Assembly (NCBI RefSeq): GCF_005771525.1
Contig: NZ_VAVZ01000031.1
Span: forward strand, 1 to 44,766
Reading direction: 5' to 3'
From: Nesterenkonia salmonea
Lineage (GTDB): Bacteria; Actinomycetota; Actinomycetes; Actinomycetales; Micrococcaceae
DNA length: 44,766 bases
Shown here piece by piece: positions 7,659-16,259 of this stretch (its first letter is position 1; each line of letters begins with the position of its first letter). The notes below the pieces were generated by a model, which did no database searches, was not told where the DNA came from, and saw nothing but the letters and a program-made list of their open reading frames with translations. A program made the position numbers and the translations under genes.

Positions 7659-9392
7659 GTGGGGTTGCGGCCTCCAGGGCGTCGAGTGAGAGCTTCGGCT
7701 AAACCGCTCCGTACCCGGTACCGTCGAATTCTGCGATTCGCTGCACTCCACCTGGCACAGGTGTGGTGGTTCGAGCTGTTCCTGCCCCGACTTGGTCTGG
7801 GTCGGCTTTCCGCACCGGGCCGGTCTCGGCGTATGCAGCGTCTGGCTCAGCGTTTTCATGCCCTCGCCGTCGACCTCGGTGGGCTGATGATCAAGGTCGG
7901 CCAGTACCTTTCGTCGCGCCTTGATGTGCTGCCTCCGGAGATCACCAAGGAGTTGGAAGGACTGCAGGATGAGGTCACCCCCGTGGCCTTTCCGGACCTC
8001 AAGCAGGTCGCAGAGGCAGAACTCGGCGCACCTCTTGAGGGCATCTACGCCTCGATGGACCCGTCCCCCGTAGCGGCCGCCTCACTGGGTCAGGCGCATC
8101 GAGCAACACCCACGGACGACGACGCCGAGCTAGCTGGCTTTAATGCCGCGGTGGTGAAGATACAGCGCCCTGGGATTGACGAAATCGTCGATGTGGACCT
8201 GGCCGCGCTCCGGAGGGTCGGAAGGTGGCTGTCCAGAATCCGTTTAGTCAGTAGTCGTGTCGACGCACCCGCGCTGGTGGAGGAGTTCGCCACCACCAGC
8301 ATGGAGGAAATCGACTATCTCCACGAGGCGTCCAATGCAGAACGTTTCGCTGCGAACTTCGCTAAGGATCCGCGGGTCTCCACTCCTGAGGTGATGTGGG
8401 AACGCACCACCCGGAAGGTACTCACCCTTGAGGATGTCACCGCGATCAAGATCAATGATGTGGAGAAGCTCAAAGCAGCGGGCATCGACCCCTCAGAAGT
8501 TGCCACAGAGTTCGCGAACGTGATGTTCGATCAGCTGTTCGTCCACGGCTTTTTCCATGCCGACCCACACCCTGGAAATATCTTCGTCACCCCGGCGGCG
8601 CCCAATCGTGAAGTCCCTGCAGAGGCAGCTCAGGGCCCGCACTGGCACTTGACCTTCATCGATTTCGGCATGATGGGGGAAATCCCGGACACTCTGCGCA
8701 AAGGGCTGCGCAGGGTGTTCATCGCCGCGGCCTCGCGAGACGGCAAGGCTCTGGTTGAGGGCATTCAGGACGTAGGCGTTCTGCTCCCATCGGCAGACAC
8801 TGCCGAACTTGAACGGGCCATGACTCAGCTCTTCGCACGGTTCGGCGGGATGGGCTTCGCAGAGCTGAAAGAAGTAGATCCCCGTGAATTCAGGGAGTTC
8901 GCCAATGAGTTCGGCGAGCTGGTGCGCTCGCTGCCGTTCCAGCTGCCGGAGAACTTCCTGCTGATGCTGCGCACAGTGTCCCTCATCTCGGGGGTCTGCA
9001 GCACTCTGGATTCTCGGTTCAACATCTGGGACGCCATCGAGCCCTACGCCGAGCAGCTCATCCGTGACCAAACCGGCCCAGCAGTTCAAGACGCGGCGCA
9101 AAAGGTCGCGAGCACCGTAGCGACCGCCTATCGGCTGCCGGGCCGGCTTACCGAAGTAGCCGACCGCATTGAAGCCGGACGCATCGCGGTGCGCACCCCT
9201 GATCTCGACCGCAGAATCGCCTCCCTAGAACGGGTCGGCCGGCGAGTCATCTCCGCAGTGCTCTTCACAGGACTGGCGATTACTGGAACTCTGCTGGTCA
9301 CCGACCACAGTGCTATCGGCTACGCGGTGATGGCCGTGTCCCTCATCCCACTTCTGCACTCCGTCTTGCCTGGACGGAGAGGCAAGGGTTAA
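7659..9392 (+). CDS. ABC1/AarF/UbiB-family atypical kinase
   Basis: This 577-residue protein belongs to the UbiB/ADCK atypical kinase-ATPase family, which supports prenyl-quinone or other lipid metabolism at the membrane. Signatures in order: the N-terminal GLMIKVGQYLSSR (KxGQ motif, about 81-93), the Ala-rich AAASLGQAH loop, the nucleotide-binding lysine in VVKIQRPG, HADPHPGN (catalytic loop) and FIDFGMMG (metal-binding DFG). Two hydrophobic segments at the C-terminus (about 525-570) suggest a membrane anchor. The GTG at 7659 is used; a GTG at about 7686 is an alternative. It shares an apparent operon with padR. The lipid served is not evident from the neighbours. Confidence 0.9.
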   Translation: MGLRPPGRRVRASAKPLRTRYRRILRFAALHLAQVWWFELFLPRLGLGRLSAPGRSRRMQRLAQRFHALAVDLGGLMIKVGQYLSSRLDVLPPEITKELEGLQDEVTPVAFPDLKQVAEAELGAPLEGIYASMDPSPVAAASLGQAHRATPTDDDAELAGFNAAVVKIQRPGIDEIVDVDLAALRRVGRWLSRIRLVSSRVDAPALVEEFATTSMEEIDYLHEASNAERFAANFAKDPRVSTPEVMWERTTRKVLTLEDVTAIKINDVEKLKAAGIDPSEVATEFANVMFDQLFVHGFFHADPHPGNIFVTPAAPNREVPAEAAQGPHWHLTFIDFGMMGEIPDTLRKGLRRVFIAAASRDGKALVEGIQDVGVLLPSADTAELERAMTQLFARFGGMGFAELKEVDPREFREFANEFGELVRSLPFQLPENFLLMLRTVSLISGVCSTLDSRFNIWDAIEPYAEQLIRDQTGPAVQDAAQKVASTVATAYRLPGRLTEVADRIEAGRIAVRTPDLDRRIASLERVGRRVISAVLFTGLAITGTLLVTDHSAIGYAVMAVSLIPLLHSVLPGRRGKG

Positions 9393-9430
9393 GTGTCCAA
9401 AGTCAGGGCTGTTGGTTCGTGGTGACCGGC

Positions 9431-10650
9431 TCAGCCGTCTTCGAGTTCGTAGTCAATGTCTGAGGTCCCTTCGGCTGGCTTCACCGTGATGACGACTCGC
9501 CGGTTTTGCTGACGGCCCTCATCGGTGTCATTGCTGCCACGCGGGTAGTCCTCACCGAGACCGGAGGTTGACACAGCATCAGCGTCAACACCGGCGTTTT
9601 CGACCAGCCAGTCCGCCACAGACTCAGCGCGTAATTCTGAGAGCTCGTAGTTGTCGGCAAAGGTACTGGTCGGAAGGTTGTCGGTGTGCCCTTCGACGTC
9701 AATGAGGTAGTCATCATCGCGCAGGGCCATGTCTTCGGCGATGGCCTGAAGCTCTGATTCAGCATCTGGGCGCAGGTCGAACTCGTCACTGTCAAAGAGC
9801 ACATCGCCTTCAGTGATGTAGGAGACTTCATCGTCACCGTCTGTGCGTTCTGTGTCCTCTGCGCCCTCCAGCTGGTAGGCCTCCAGGATCCCTTGGGGGA
9901 CAACAACCTGTGGGACCACCAGCTGTGGCGCTACGACTTGGGGCAGCACCATTTGAGGCACAAACCCATCTCCTGCTTCGTGAATGGGACGAGTCTGAAT
10001 TGACTGGGTTTCAATGCCTTGTACAGTGATTGAGCGCACTGCGATGGGCCGGTGGGCTAGGGGTACGTAGTCGCCGCCATCCAATTCTGATTCATCAGAC
10101 TGACACGCTTCCTCTTGCCTTATCCCAGGCTCCTCCACCGCACTGACCTGAATCTCTTTCGGGGTCACTTCCGGAAGTACCGTCCCATCTGGCAAATCGA
10201 CTTCCGGGATAGAGCGGCTTGGAAGCGTGAAGCCCGGCGTATACGCAGGCGAGATTTCCACAGCTGGCAGGCATCCCCCTGGGGCGTCGTACTCGATGAT
10301 GCAACCGGCCTGACCCACTCGCTCCGGTACGACGATTGACGGCGCACCGGGAATTGTCAGGGTTTCACCACCGACCTCGACCGTCACGTCATCAAGTCCC
10401 TCATGCTGTTCTTCTGCGATGACAACATCCTCGAGCCAGGTCACAGTGGCCTCACCGGAATCTTCCGCCTCCACGCAATCGGCGATCTCCACGTTGAGGT
10501 GGAATCCGGGGAGGTTGTGGTTCCACCATCACCTTCCTCGGGATCTGCAGGGGGACAGCCCGTCAGGACTAGGGCTACCAACACCGCCATTCCGGATGCA
10601 GGGCGCAGAAGCGTCGTCTTCAACGGTGGAGTCGATGCAGCGGCTGTCAT
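9431..10650 (-). pseudogene. OmpA-family lipoprotein, frameshifted near its N-terminus
   Basis: The N-terminal piece starts at the ATG at 10650 (GAGGAG upstream) and encodes a lipoprotein signal ending in LVALVLTGC followed by an acidic linker. It runs out of frame at about 10441. The rest of the protein is open in another frame, from after a TGA near 10531 to 9431, so a one-base shift between about 10441 and 10531 joins them. The downstream part has four cysteines, two tracts of five-residue repeats, and a C-terminal OmpA-like peptidoglycan-binding domain (VLFDSDEFDLRPDAESEL, VEGHTDNLP, NYELSELRAESVADWL, QQNRRVVI). The protein would tether the membrane surface to the cell wall. No slippery heptamer is visible, so a mutation or sequencing error is likelier than programmed shifting; the intact long frame favours an error or a very recent event. 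Confidence 0.75.
9884..10048 (-). repeat. Two tracts of five-residue repeats in the OmpA-like lipoprotein
   Basis: The first tract reads as successive pentads PIAVR, SITVQ, GIETQ, SIQTR, PIHEA. The second reads PQMVL, PQVVA, PQLVV, PQVVV, PQGIL. Both have a hydrophobic residue at a fixed position every five residues. At the DNA level the second tract is a 15-base periodicity. This resembles pentapeptide-like or stalk-forming repeats between the lipidated N-terminus and the wall-binding domain. Confidence 0.55.
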
Positions 10651-10758
10651 CGCGATGCTCCTCGCTGGATTCTCTTGTGCCGGGTGGTCACGCCTAGGAG
10701 CCTCACAGCAATGCTCACAACAGTGGCTCTTAATGCAAGGTTCTATCACAAATACGGC

Positions 10759-11655
10759 TTATAGGGGAGTGACTTCAAGGTCCTCCAATACGTTGCGGAC
10801 CCGGGCAAGCTTCACAGCAGAGAGCCCGTGCATAGGTGCAGGAAGGTTGGGTCGATCAGTGAGTCTGAAATGTTCGGCGATTGCTGCGACAACCCGAAGG
10901 CTGCCGTGTTCAGCAAAGAGGTCCCATAGCGGAGTCAGTCGTTGAGACGCCGCAAGAGCCTCGGTGAGATCTCCGTTCAGAGCTGGTCTGCTAATGCGCT
11001 GAGCCAGCTCGGGCAAAGTGCCAGCAATGACGGAGTACCAGGCATCGCAACCTGCAAGCAGCCCAATTGCCGCAGCAGAATCACCTGAAATTCCGATCGT
11101 CACATCACCGGGAATGACGGAACGAATCTCTTCAACACGCGCGCGTGCACGCTGGAGATCAGTATCAACCGGTGGGATCTTGATGGAGGCGATCGCTGGC
11201 AACGTGGCGATGCGCCCGTAGAGCTCAGTGCTGAAGGTGAAGTGGGTTGTTGTCGGGTTGTCGTAGACGACGACCGGCACTGAAGCAATCTCAGTCACGG
11301 CGCGGAACAAGCCATAGACCTCATCCTCAGTTAGGGGTTGATAGCTCATCGGTGCCACCAAGAGTCCGGAGGCACCTGCCTGCTGGGCGTTCTCCACATT
11401 GGTGATGACGTCGGAGGTGCGCAGCGACCCCACTCCTACGATCACGGGCACGTTCTTCGCATGAGTCACCGCCAGTTCTGCAACGCGGGCACGCTCTGCT
11501 GGTGATAGGTAGGCATAGGACCCGGTTGAACCTAGGGCGGTGATTGAGTCGACGCCCGCTGAGGTGAGACGTTCTATGAGGCGAACGAAACCTGCCTCAT
11601 CGACGGCGTCATCCTTGATGGGGGTCAGGGGGAATGCGCTGAGGCCTGTGAACAT
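10759..11655 (-). CDS. Dihydrodipicolinate synthase / N-acetylneuraminate lyase family aldolase
   Basis: This 298-residue cytosolic TIM-barrel protein is of the class I pyruvate-type aldolase family. It has the family signature GSTGSYAYL, the catalytic Tyr in VVVYDNP (about residue 131) and the Schiff-base Lys in SIKIP (about residue 159). It is the last gene of a four-gene operon whose other members are an XRE-cupin regulator, a B3/4 domain protein and an amino-acid-type exporter. That context argues against housekeeping lysine synthesis (DapA normally sits with dapB or ribonuclease J) and for degradation of an unusual amino acid or keto acid. The substrate is unknown. Confidence 0.85.
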   Translation of the reverse strand: MFTGLSAFPLTPIKDDAVDEAGFVRLIERLTSAGVDSITALGSTGSYAYLSPAERARVAELAVTHAKNVPVIVGVGSLRTSDVITNVENAQQAGASGLLVAPMSYQPLTEDEVYGLFRAVTEIASVPVVVYDNPTTTHFTFSTELYGRIATLPAIASIKIPPVDTDLQRARARVEEIRSVIPGDVTIGISGDSAAAIGLLAGCDAWYSVIAGTLPELAQRISRPALNGDLTEALAASQRLTPLWDLFAEHGSLRVVAAIAEHFRLTDRPNLPAPMHGLSAVKLARVRNVLEDLEVTPL

Positions 11656-12593
11656 TACAACTCACTTTCGGGACGTGGATGTCGGACAGATTTATTCGTC
11701 GCAGGCGCAATGGGCGAAGACCCGGTCTCCAGGAGAGCATGGTCACGGCGTCCGTGGCGTTGGGCGGCCGCTCCGGCAACGACCACTAGGACTATTCCTA
11801 GAGTTTGGATGGTGCTCGGGAACTGTGTCAGCACAATCAGTCCCAAAAGCAGGGCTACTGCGGGCTCAAGGGCCATAAGCGAGCCGAAGGCGGTGGCGGT
11901 CATTTTTCGCAGTGCTGCGAGTTCGAGAATGAACTGAGCCACCGGAGCCAACAGAGCCAGCCCCAGAGCGAGAAGGAGTATCTGAAAATCGATATTGGGC
12001 GCAGCCTGGGGAACCCCCATGATTGCAGCGACGACTGCCGCAATCGGCAGAATAATGGAGAGCACTCCGGAGCCGGTGAACCGGTCGCCTACCTTCTGTA
12101 GAAGGACGATGTAGGCACCCCACCCGGCACCAGCAAGAAGCGCGAAGCCCACGCCGGGAAGGTTGATATCGCCTTGCCACGGTTCGGTAAGGAGTACGAC
12201 TCCGCACAGGGCAAGAAGCGGCCAGGTCAAAGCACGCAGACTTCCGCTTCGCATCGCGGCGACGCTCAGGGGGCCGAGGAATTCGATAGCCACCGCAGTG
12301 CCCAAGGGAATCCGTTCGATTGAGGCCAAGAAAGCAACCGTCGTCAGTCCCATGGCAGCTCCCAGTGCTAAGAGCACCGGGACATCGCGGCGTCGAATGG
12401 ACCGCAGCGGTGGGGGAGCTATCAGTATCAGAAGCACGGCGCCCAGGCTCAGTCTCAGCCAAGCGGCCCCCGCTGGGCCGACACTTTCGATCAGCCCTAC
12501 TGAGAGGGCGGAACTCAATTGGATGGCGAAGATGGCCACGACCGCCAGTAACCATGGTGGGCCTGGAATCCGGATGAAGAGTTTCGAGGTCAC
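11655..12593 (-). CDS. EamA/RhtA-family transporter
   Basis: This 312-residue integral membrane protein has about ten hydrophobic segments in two EamA repeats, as in the threonine/homoserine exporter RhtA. Typical features are PAGAAWLRLSLGAVLLILI in helix two, RIPLGTAVAIEFLGPL at the end of the first repeat, and ATAFGSLMALEPAVALLLG in the second. RhtA relatives export amino acids and analogues. The start overlaps the B3/4 gene by four bases (ATGA), and its stop shares a base with the aldolase start, so the four genes are translationally coupled. Export of a harmful amino acid is the likely job, by context. Confidence 0.85.
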   Translation of the reverse strand: MTSKLFIRIPGPPWLLAVVAIFAIQLSSALSVGLIESVGPAGAAWLRLSLGAVLLILIAPPPLRSIRRRDVPVLLALGAAMGLTTVAFLASIERIPLGTAVAIEFLGPLSVAAMRSGSLRALTWPLLALCGVVLLTEPWQGDINLPGVGFALLAGAGWGAYIVLLQKVGDRFTGSGVLSIILPIAAVVAAIMGVPQAAPNIDFQILLLALGLALLAPVAQFILELAALRKMTATAFGSLMALEPAVALLLGLIVLTQFPSTIQTLGIVLVVVAGAAAQRHGRRDHALLETGSSPIAPATNKSVRHPRPESEL

Positions 12594-13330
12594 ACGCTGA
12601 TCCCGGTGGCGTTCTCTGCGGTGATCACCCGATGTGCTGATCGCAGGCCGGGGCTGAATGCCCTGAGGTGCCTCACTAAGTCTTCTGCCGCTGCAAGGAG
12701 ATCCTTGTTACCGACCGGGCTGAGCGCGTCCATGATGAACAGTGCCTGGGTTGTCTCATCGGTGAGCTGCGTGCGTGAGCCCTGCCGCCAGTTCCACCGT
12801 CGGCACGTGCCACCCAGGTCATCGCACCAGATCACTTCGCCGGGCTTCGGGTATTCGGTAATGACCTCGCCTCCGGACTTCACGTCGAACGGTTCATCGC
12901 CTTTGGCGCGCACCAGCCGTGGCGCTCCGGTGTAACCGTTCAGGTCCTCACCACCCAGCGGGATCTGGTGCAGAACCGAGATGGCGTTGTAGATGTCGGT
13001 CAGTCGGTTCACGCGTGGGAGTCCTGACTCAGTGCGGAGGGTCAGAGCTTCAAGACTGTTGCGGGTTCGTTTCGGTTTCGCACCGAAAGCACGGTGAGCC
13101 TCCCGCCAGGACGCGATATGCTCCCATTCCTCAACGCGCTGCTCCTGCTGCAGAGCGGCACCGAACTCTTCTGCTCGGTGCACGAGTTTCTCGCTGGCGG
13201 CATCGGAGGCTCCGGGAGCAATCCCGTCGGCGACGAGCAGTAGTGCTGTGTAGTCGGGGCGAAGCGTAAAGACCTCTTCGTCAACATGCGCGGCAGTGAG
13301 AAAGCTCTTGAGGTCAGTCAGTTCAGGCAC
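12590..13330 (-). CDS. B3/4 domain protein (free-standing PheRS-beta editing-like domain)
   Basis: This 246-residue cytosolic protein consists of a B3/4 domain, the module that hydrolyses mischarged Tyr-tRNA(Phe) in the beta subunit of phenylalanyl-tRNA synthetase. Recognisable parts are WREAHRAFGAKPKRTRNSLEAL, PRVNRLTDIYNAISVLHQIPLGGED and VIWCDDLGGTCRRWNWRQG. Stand-alone versions are common but poorly characterised; a trans-editing deacylase role is proposed from homology. The start is a GTG inside the end of the XRE-cupin gene, with GGAGA upstream, and the stop overlaps the exporter start. Confidence 0.85.
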   Translation of the reverse strand: MPELTDLKSFLTAAHVDEEVFTLRPDYTALLLVADGIAPGASDAASEKLVHRAEEFGAALQQEQRVEEWEHIASWREAHRAFGAKPKRTRNSLEALTLRTESGLPRVNRLTDIYNAISVLHQIPLGGEDLNGYTGAPRLVRAKGDEPFDVKSGGEVITEYPKPGEVIWCDDLGGTCRRWNWRQGSRTQLTDETTQALFIMDALSPVGNKDLLAAAEDLVRHLRAFSPGLRSAHRVITAENATGISV

Positions 13331-13928
13331 GAATGGTCTCCTTGCGTGGTGTGGCTGTCAGGCCGGGTTCGAAGACGGTCAGAGTGAATCGGGCTGGTAT
13401 GTGATGAGGGTTGGCATAGGAATGCGGGATGTCACCAGGGAAATTCAGTGCATCACCAGTGGTGAGTGTGTGGATTTCGCCTTGGACATCGACCTCCATT
13501 GACCCCTCCAGCACCTGGAGCAATTCCTTGGTGCCCGGAGTGTGGCCAGTGCTCGAATGGGTATCATTCGGGCCGAGGCTCCAATCCCACAGTTCCACGA
13601 CGTTGGGAGGGCCCACCGATGTCATCAGTACGCCACGTCCGCCTGCCTCCCCGGACCAGAGCAGTGCCCCTTCACCTTTTCGGGTCACCCTGGCACCGCG
13701 AACCGCAGGAGGCTCCACGAGTTCGGGCAGTCCCACACCCAATGCTTCGCTGAGTTTCAGCAGGGTTCCCACGCTTGGGTTGGCCGTCCCCTGCTCGACA
13801 TTGATCAGCATTCTGCGACTTAGACCTGACGCCTGCGCTAAGTGGTCAAGGGTCCATCCACGTGTGGTGCGATGTTCGCGCACCCGTAGTCCGATGGCTG
13901 TCGATAAAGTGCTCTGATACTCATCCAT
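13323..13928 (-). CDS. XRE-family regulator with C-terminal cupin domain
   Basis: This 201-residue regulator has an N-terminal helix-turn-helix (LRVREHRTTRGWTLDHLAQA, then SGLSRRMLINVEQG) and a C-terminal cupin barrel (GHTPGTKELLQVLEG, then GDALNFPGDIPHSY). Such proteins sense small molecules and usually control adjacent catabolic or export genes. It is the first gene of the XRE-B3/4-EamA-aldolase operon. I chose the ATG at 13928 because a TATACT box lies six bases upstream, giving a leaderless mRNA; the GTG at 13946 would sit inside the operator and promoter. The inverted repeat just upstream is its probable binding site. Confidence 0.9.
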   Translation of the reverse strand: MDEYQSTLSTAIGLRVREHRTTRGWTLDHLAQASGLSRRMLINVEQGTANPSVGTLLKLSEALGVGLPELVEPPAVRGARVTRKGEGALLWSGEAGGRGVLMTSVGPPNVVELWDWSLGPNDTHSSTGHTPGTKELLQVLEGSMEVDVQGEIHTLTTGDALNFPGDIPHSYANPHHIPARFTLTVFEPGLTATPRKETIRA

Positions 13929-13932
13929 GTGA

Positions 13933-13969
13933 GCAGTATAGTGCACTAATTGGGGTCAGTTAGTGCACT
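13933..13969 (-). promoter_or_regulatory. Operator and -10 box of the XRE-cupin operon
   Basis: A perfect 10-bp inverted repeat, AGTGCACTAA and TTAGTGCACT separated by ten bases, occupies 13940-13969. Each arm contains the small palindrome GTGCAC. The -10-like TATACT (13938-13933) abuts one arm and lies six bases from the ATG. A bound dimer would block polymerase, which fits autorepression by the XRE-cupin protein. Confidence 0.7.
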
Positions 13970-13992
13970 TTTGGGGGCAGCGTCGTGCTGTT

Positions 13993-15015
13993 TTAGTCCG
14001 TTTCAGGCAGTACGCCTCCGTACCAGTGAGTAATCAGGGCGTGGGAGATTGATGATCTGGACGGCAGCGTGACAGTGCCGTTTGTGACGGCGTCGCGGAG
14101 TTGTTCGCGGGTGAACCAGCGGACCTCGCGGATCTCGTCCTGGTCAGCGGTCGCGCAGGAATCGCTGGTGTGAGCCAGGAATCCCAGCATGAGCGAGCGG
14201 GGGAAAGGCCACGCCTGAGAGCTGATGTACTCGACGTGGTCTACGACGACGCCGGCTTCCTCTTTCACCTCACGCACTATGGCGCTCTCCAGGGATTCGC
14301 CAGCCTCTACGAACCCAGCGAATGTGGAGTAGCGGTGAGTCTCCCACCGCACGGCCGAGCCCAGGAGAAGGCAGTCATCGGCGCCAATCACTGCCGTGAT
14401 GACTGCCGGATCAGTGCGGGGAAAGTGCACTGTGGTGCATTGCAGGCAGCCCCGCGCCCAGCCTGAGCTGAGTGTTTCCGTGGCACCGCCGCAGGCTGCG
14501 CAGAATGCGGAGGAAGCGTGCCAGGCGGTGAGGGCGGTGGCATGAGTGAGCAGTTCAGCTTGGACGGCCGGCAGCAGGCTGCCTACGCTGCGCAGGCTTT
14601 CCCAGGGGGTCGCCTGAGGTGAAGAATCGTGACCATTATCTGCGTGTGAGTTCTCGGTCGGTACTGCTACGACGTGGCCAGGTGCGGTGCCGTCGGGGAA
14701 GGTGCCGGAGTCCTGGTCGCTGATTTCACCAATGTAGATGGCGTTGACCGGCAGCGCCCCCTGAGGTGCGCTCAGCAAGAGGTGTGGTTCCGTGCCGGAT
14801 TGAGCCTCGTTCGGCGAACCGGCGTCGGCGTCAAGAGGCGCTTTGCCTCGGTCGATGCGCAGCACGCGGGTGCTCGGCAGTGCCCATACGCGGCTCAGCC
14901 AATCACTGTCTTGGCGATCCTGGTCATGGCGGTCCAGCCGGGGCGCGGTGAGGGTGCGGGCACGGAGGCGAGAATCAGGCGACACCGCCACACAGTACCG
15001 CGCCGACCTGAGCAA
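13993..15015 (-). CDS. nudC: NAD(+)/NADH diphosphatase (Nudix)
   Basis: This 340-residue enzyme splits NADH to NMNH and AMP and removes NAD caps from RNA. It shows the NudC zinc ribbon (Cys172, 175, 190, 193 in CAACGG and GCLQC), the Nudix box starting at GFVEAGE and ending REVKEEAGV (about 234-255), and the NudC-specific motif SQAWPFPRS, one residue different from the usual SQPWPFPxS. The N-terminal roughly 160 residues are the divergent domain typical of NudC. Start is a TTG at 15015; a GTG at 14994 is an alternative. It begins 26 bases after metB and may be part of the riboswitch-controlled transcript, although it has no obvious sulfur role. Confidence 0.9.
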   Translation of the reverse strand: MLRSARYCVAVSPDSRLRARTLTAPRLDRHDQDRQDSDWLSRVWALPSTRVLRIDRGKAPLDADAGSPNEAQSGTEPHLLLSAPQGALPVNAIYIGEISDQDSGTFPDGTAPGHVVAVPTENSHADNGHDSSPQATPWESLRSVGSLLPAVQAELLTHATALTAWHASSAFCAACGGATETLSSGWARGCLQCTTVHFPRTDPAVITAVIGADDCLLLGSAVRWETHRYSTFAGFVEAGESLESAIVREVKEEAGVVVDHVEYISSQAWPFPRSLMLGFLAHTSDSCATADQDEIREVRWFTREQLRDAVTNGTVTLPSRSSISHALITHWYGGVLPETD

Positions 15016-15041
15016 AGCGGGCTTGAAGAGGGTCGCGAACC

Positions 15042-16259
15042 TTAGGGGGTGAGCAGCGCTCGGTCGAGATCGTCGATCAAATGCTCGACATCCTCGATCC
15101 CCACCGACAGCCGCACGAGATCTCGGGGTGGTGCCTGGGGTGTGCCCGCGGTGGAGCCATGCGTCATGGTGGCCGGGTGGGAGATCAAGGATTCCACGCC
15201 CCCCAAGCTGACTGAGAGACCGAAGAGTCGCGTGGATTCAGCGACGACGCGTGCAGCGGCCTCGCCACCGGTCACGCGCAGGGTCACCAGTCCTCCGAAT
15301 CCGGACATTTGCTGCGCTGCGATGTGGTGAGTGCTGTGTTCCGGCAGGCCGGGGTAGAAAACCTGTTCGACCCGTGGGTGGGTGGTGAGCCAGTCTGCGA
15401 TGCACGCGGCATTCTCACAGTGCTGACGGATGCGCACTCCCAACGTTTTGAGCCCTCGGGCCGCAAGAAATGAGTCCTGAGGACCCGCGACCGCCCCGAC
15501 GGCGAACTGCTGGAAGCCCACCAGGTCCTGAAGCGGCTGATCTTCCCACACAGCATTACCGACGACGACGGCTCCGCCGAGCACATCTGAGTGGCCACCT
15601 ATGTATTTAGTGGTCGAATGCACCACCGCATCGGCGCCCAAACTCAGGGGAGTCTGCAACGCGGGAGAGGCGAAGGTGTTATCCACTACGCACAAGACAC
15701 CGTAGGCGTGGGCGATCCGGGTCCATTCCGCGATGTCCAGTACCGTCAGGAGCGGGTTGGTAGGTGTCTCCACCCAGAGCACCTTGGCGCTGTGATCTGC
15801 AGTAAGGGCGCGTTCCAGCTCTCCGGGGTCCTGCGGGTCCACGAACACTGTCCGGACTCCCCATCGGGAATAGACATGGGTGAGGAGACGGTGTGTGCCT
15901 CCGTAGCTCTCAGCGGCGGCGATGACTGTATGCCCAGGACGCAGTACTGCCCTGAGTAGAGCGTCTTCGGCAGCCATCCCGGAGGCGAATGCGAACGCTG
16001 CCGTACTGTTCTCCAGCGCCGCGAGCTGTGTCTCAAACGCGTTGCGCGTGGGATTGCCGCCGCGCGAGTACTCATACCCGTTCTTCAGGGTCTCGACCCC
16101 ATGCTGAGTGAAGGTGGAGGTCTGGTAGATCGGAGGTACCACGGCCCCGGTCAGCGGGTCGGGTTCCTGGCCGGCGTGTACTGCATCCGTCGCGAAACCC
16201 GGACGGATCCTGAGATCTGGTCGCGCCGTCGTTCTCGCTGTTTTCGTGCGCAGGCTCAT
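15042..16259 (-). CDS. metB: Cystathionine gamma-synthase / gamma-lyase family PLP enzyme
   Basis: This 405-residue PLP enzyme belongs to the Cys/Met metabolism family. The PLP lysine is Lys218 in STTKYIGGHSD; other family markers are EYSRGGNPTR, FASGMAA, ESYGGTHRLL and VDNTFASP. The likely reaction is O-acyl-homoserine plus cysteine to cystathionine; a gamma-lyase acting in reverse transsulfuration cannot be ruled out by sequence alone. The ATG overlaps the metY stop by four bases, so both are expressed together behind the SAM-IV riboswitch. That context favours a biosynthetic role in methionine supply. Confidence 0.85.
   Translation of the reverse strand: MSLRTKTARTTARPDLRIRPGFATDAVHAGQEPDPLTGAVVPPIYQTSTFTQHGVETLKNGYEYSRGGNPTRNAFETQLAALENSTAAFAFASGMAAEDALLRAVLRPGHTVIAAAESYGGTHRLLTHVYSRWGVRTVFVDPQDPGELERALTADHSAKVLWVETPTNPLLTVLDIAEWTRIAHAYGVLCVVDNTFASPALQTPLSLGADAVVHSTTKYIGGHSDVLGGAVVVGNAVWEDQPLQDLVGFQQFAVGAVAGPQDSFLAARGLKTLGVRIRQHCENAACIADWLTTHPRVEQVFYPGLPEHSTHHIAAQQMSGFGGLVTLRVTGGEAAARVVAESTRLFGLSVSLGGVESLISHPATMTHGSTAGTPQAPPRDLVRLSVGIEDVEHLIDDLDRALLTP

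Noticed and set aside
10403-10945. Plus-strand open frame of 180 codons over the OmpA frameshift region
   Set aside because: Composition is antisense-like and it spans the ends of two minus-strand genes.
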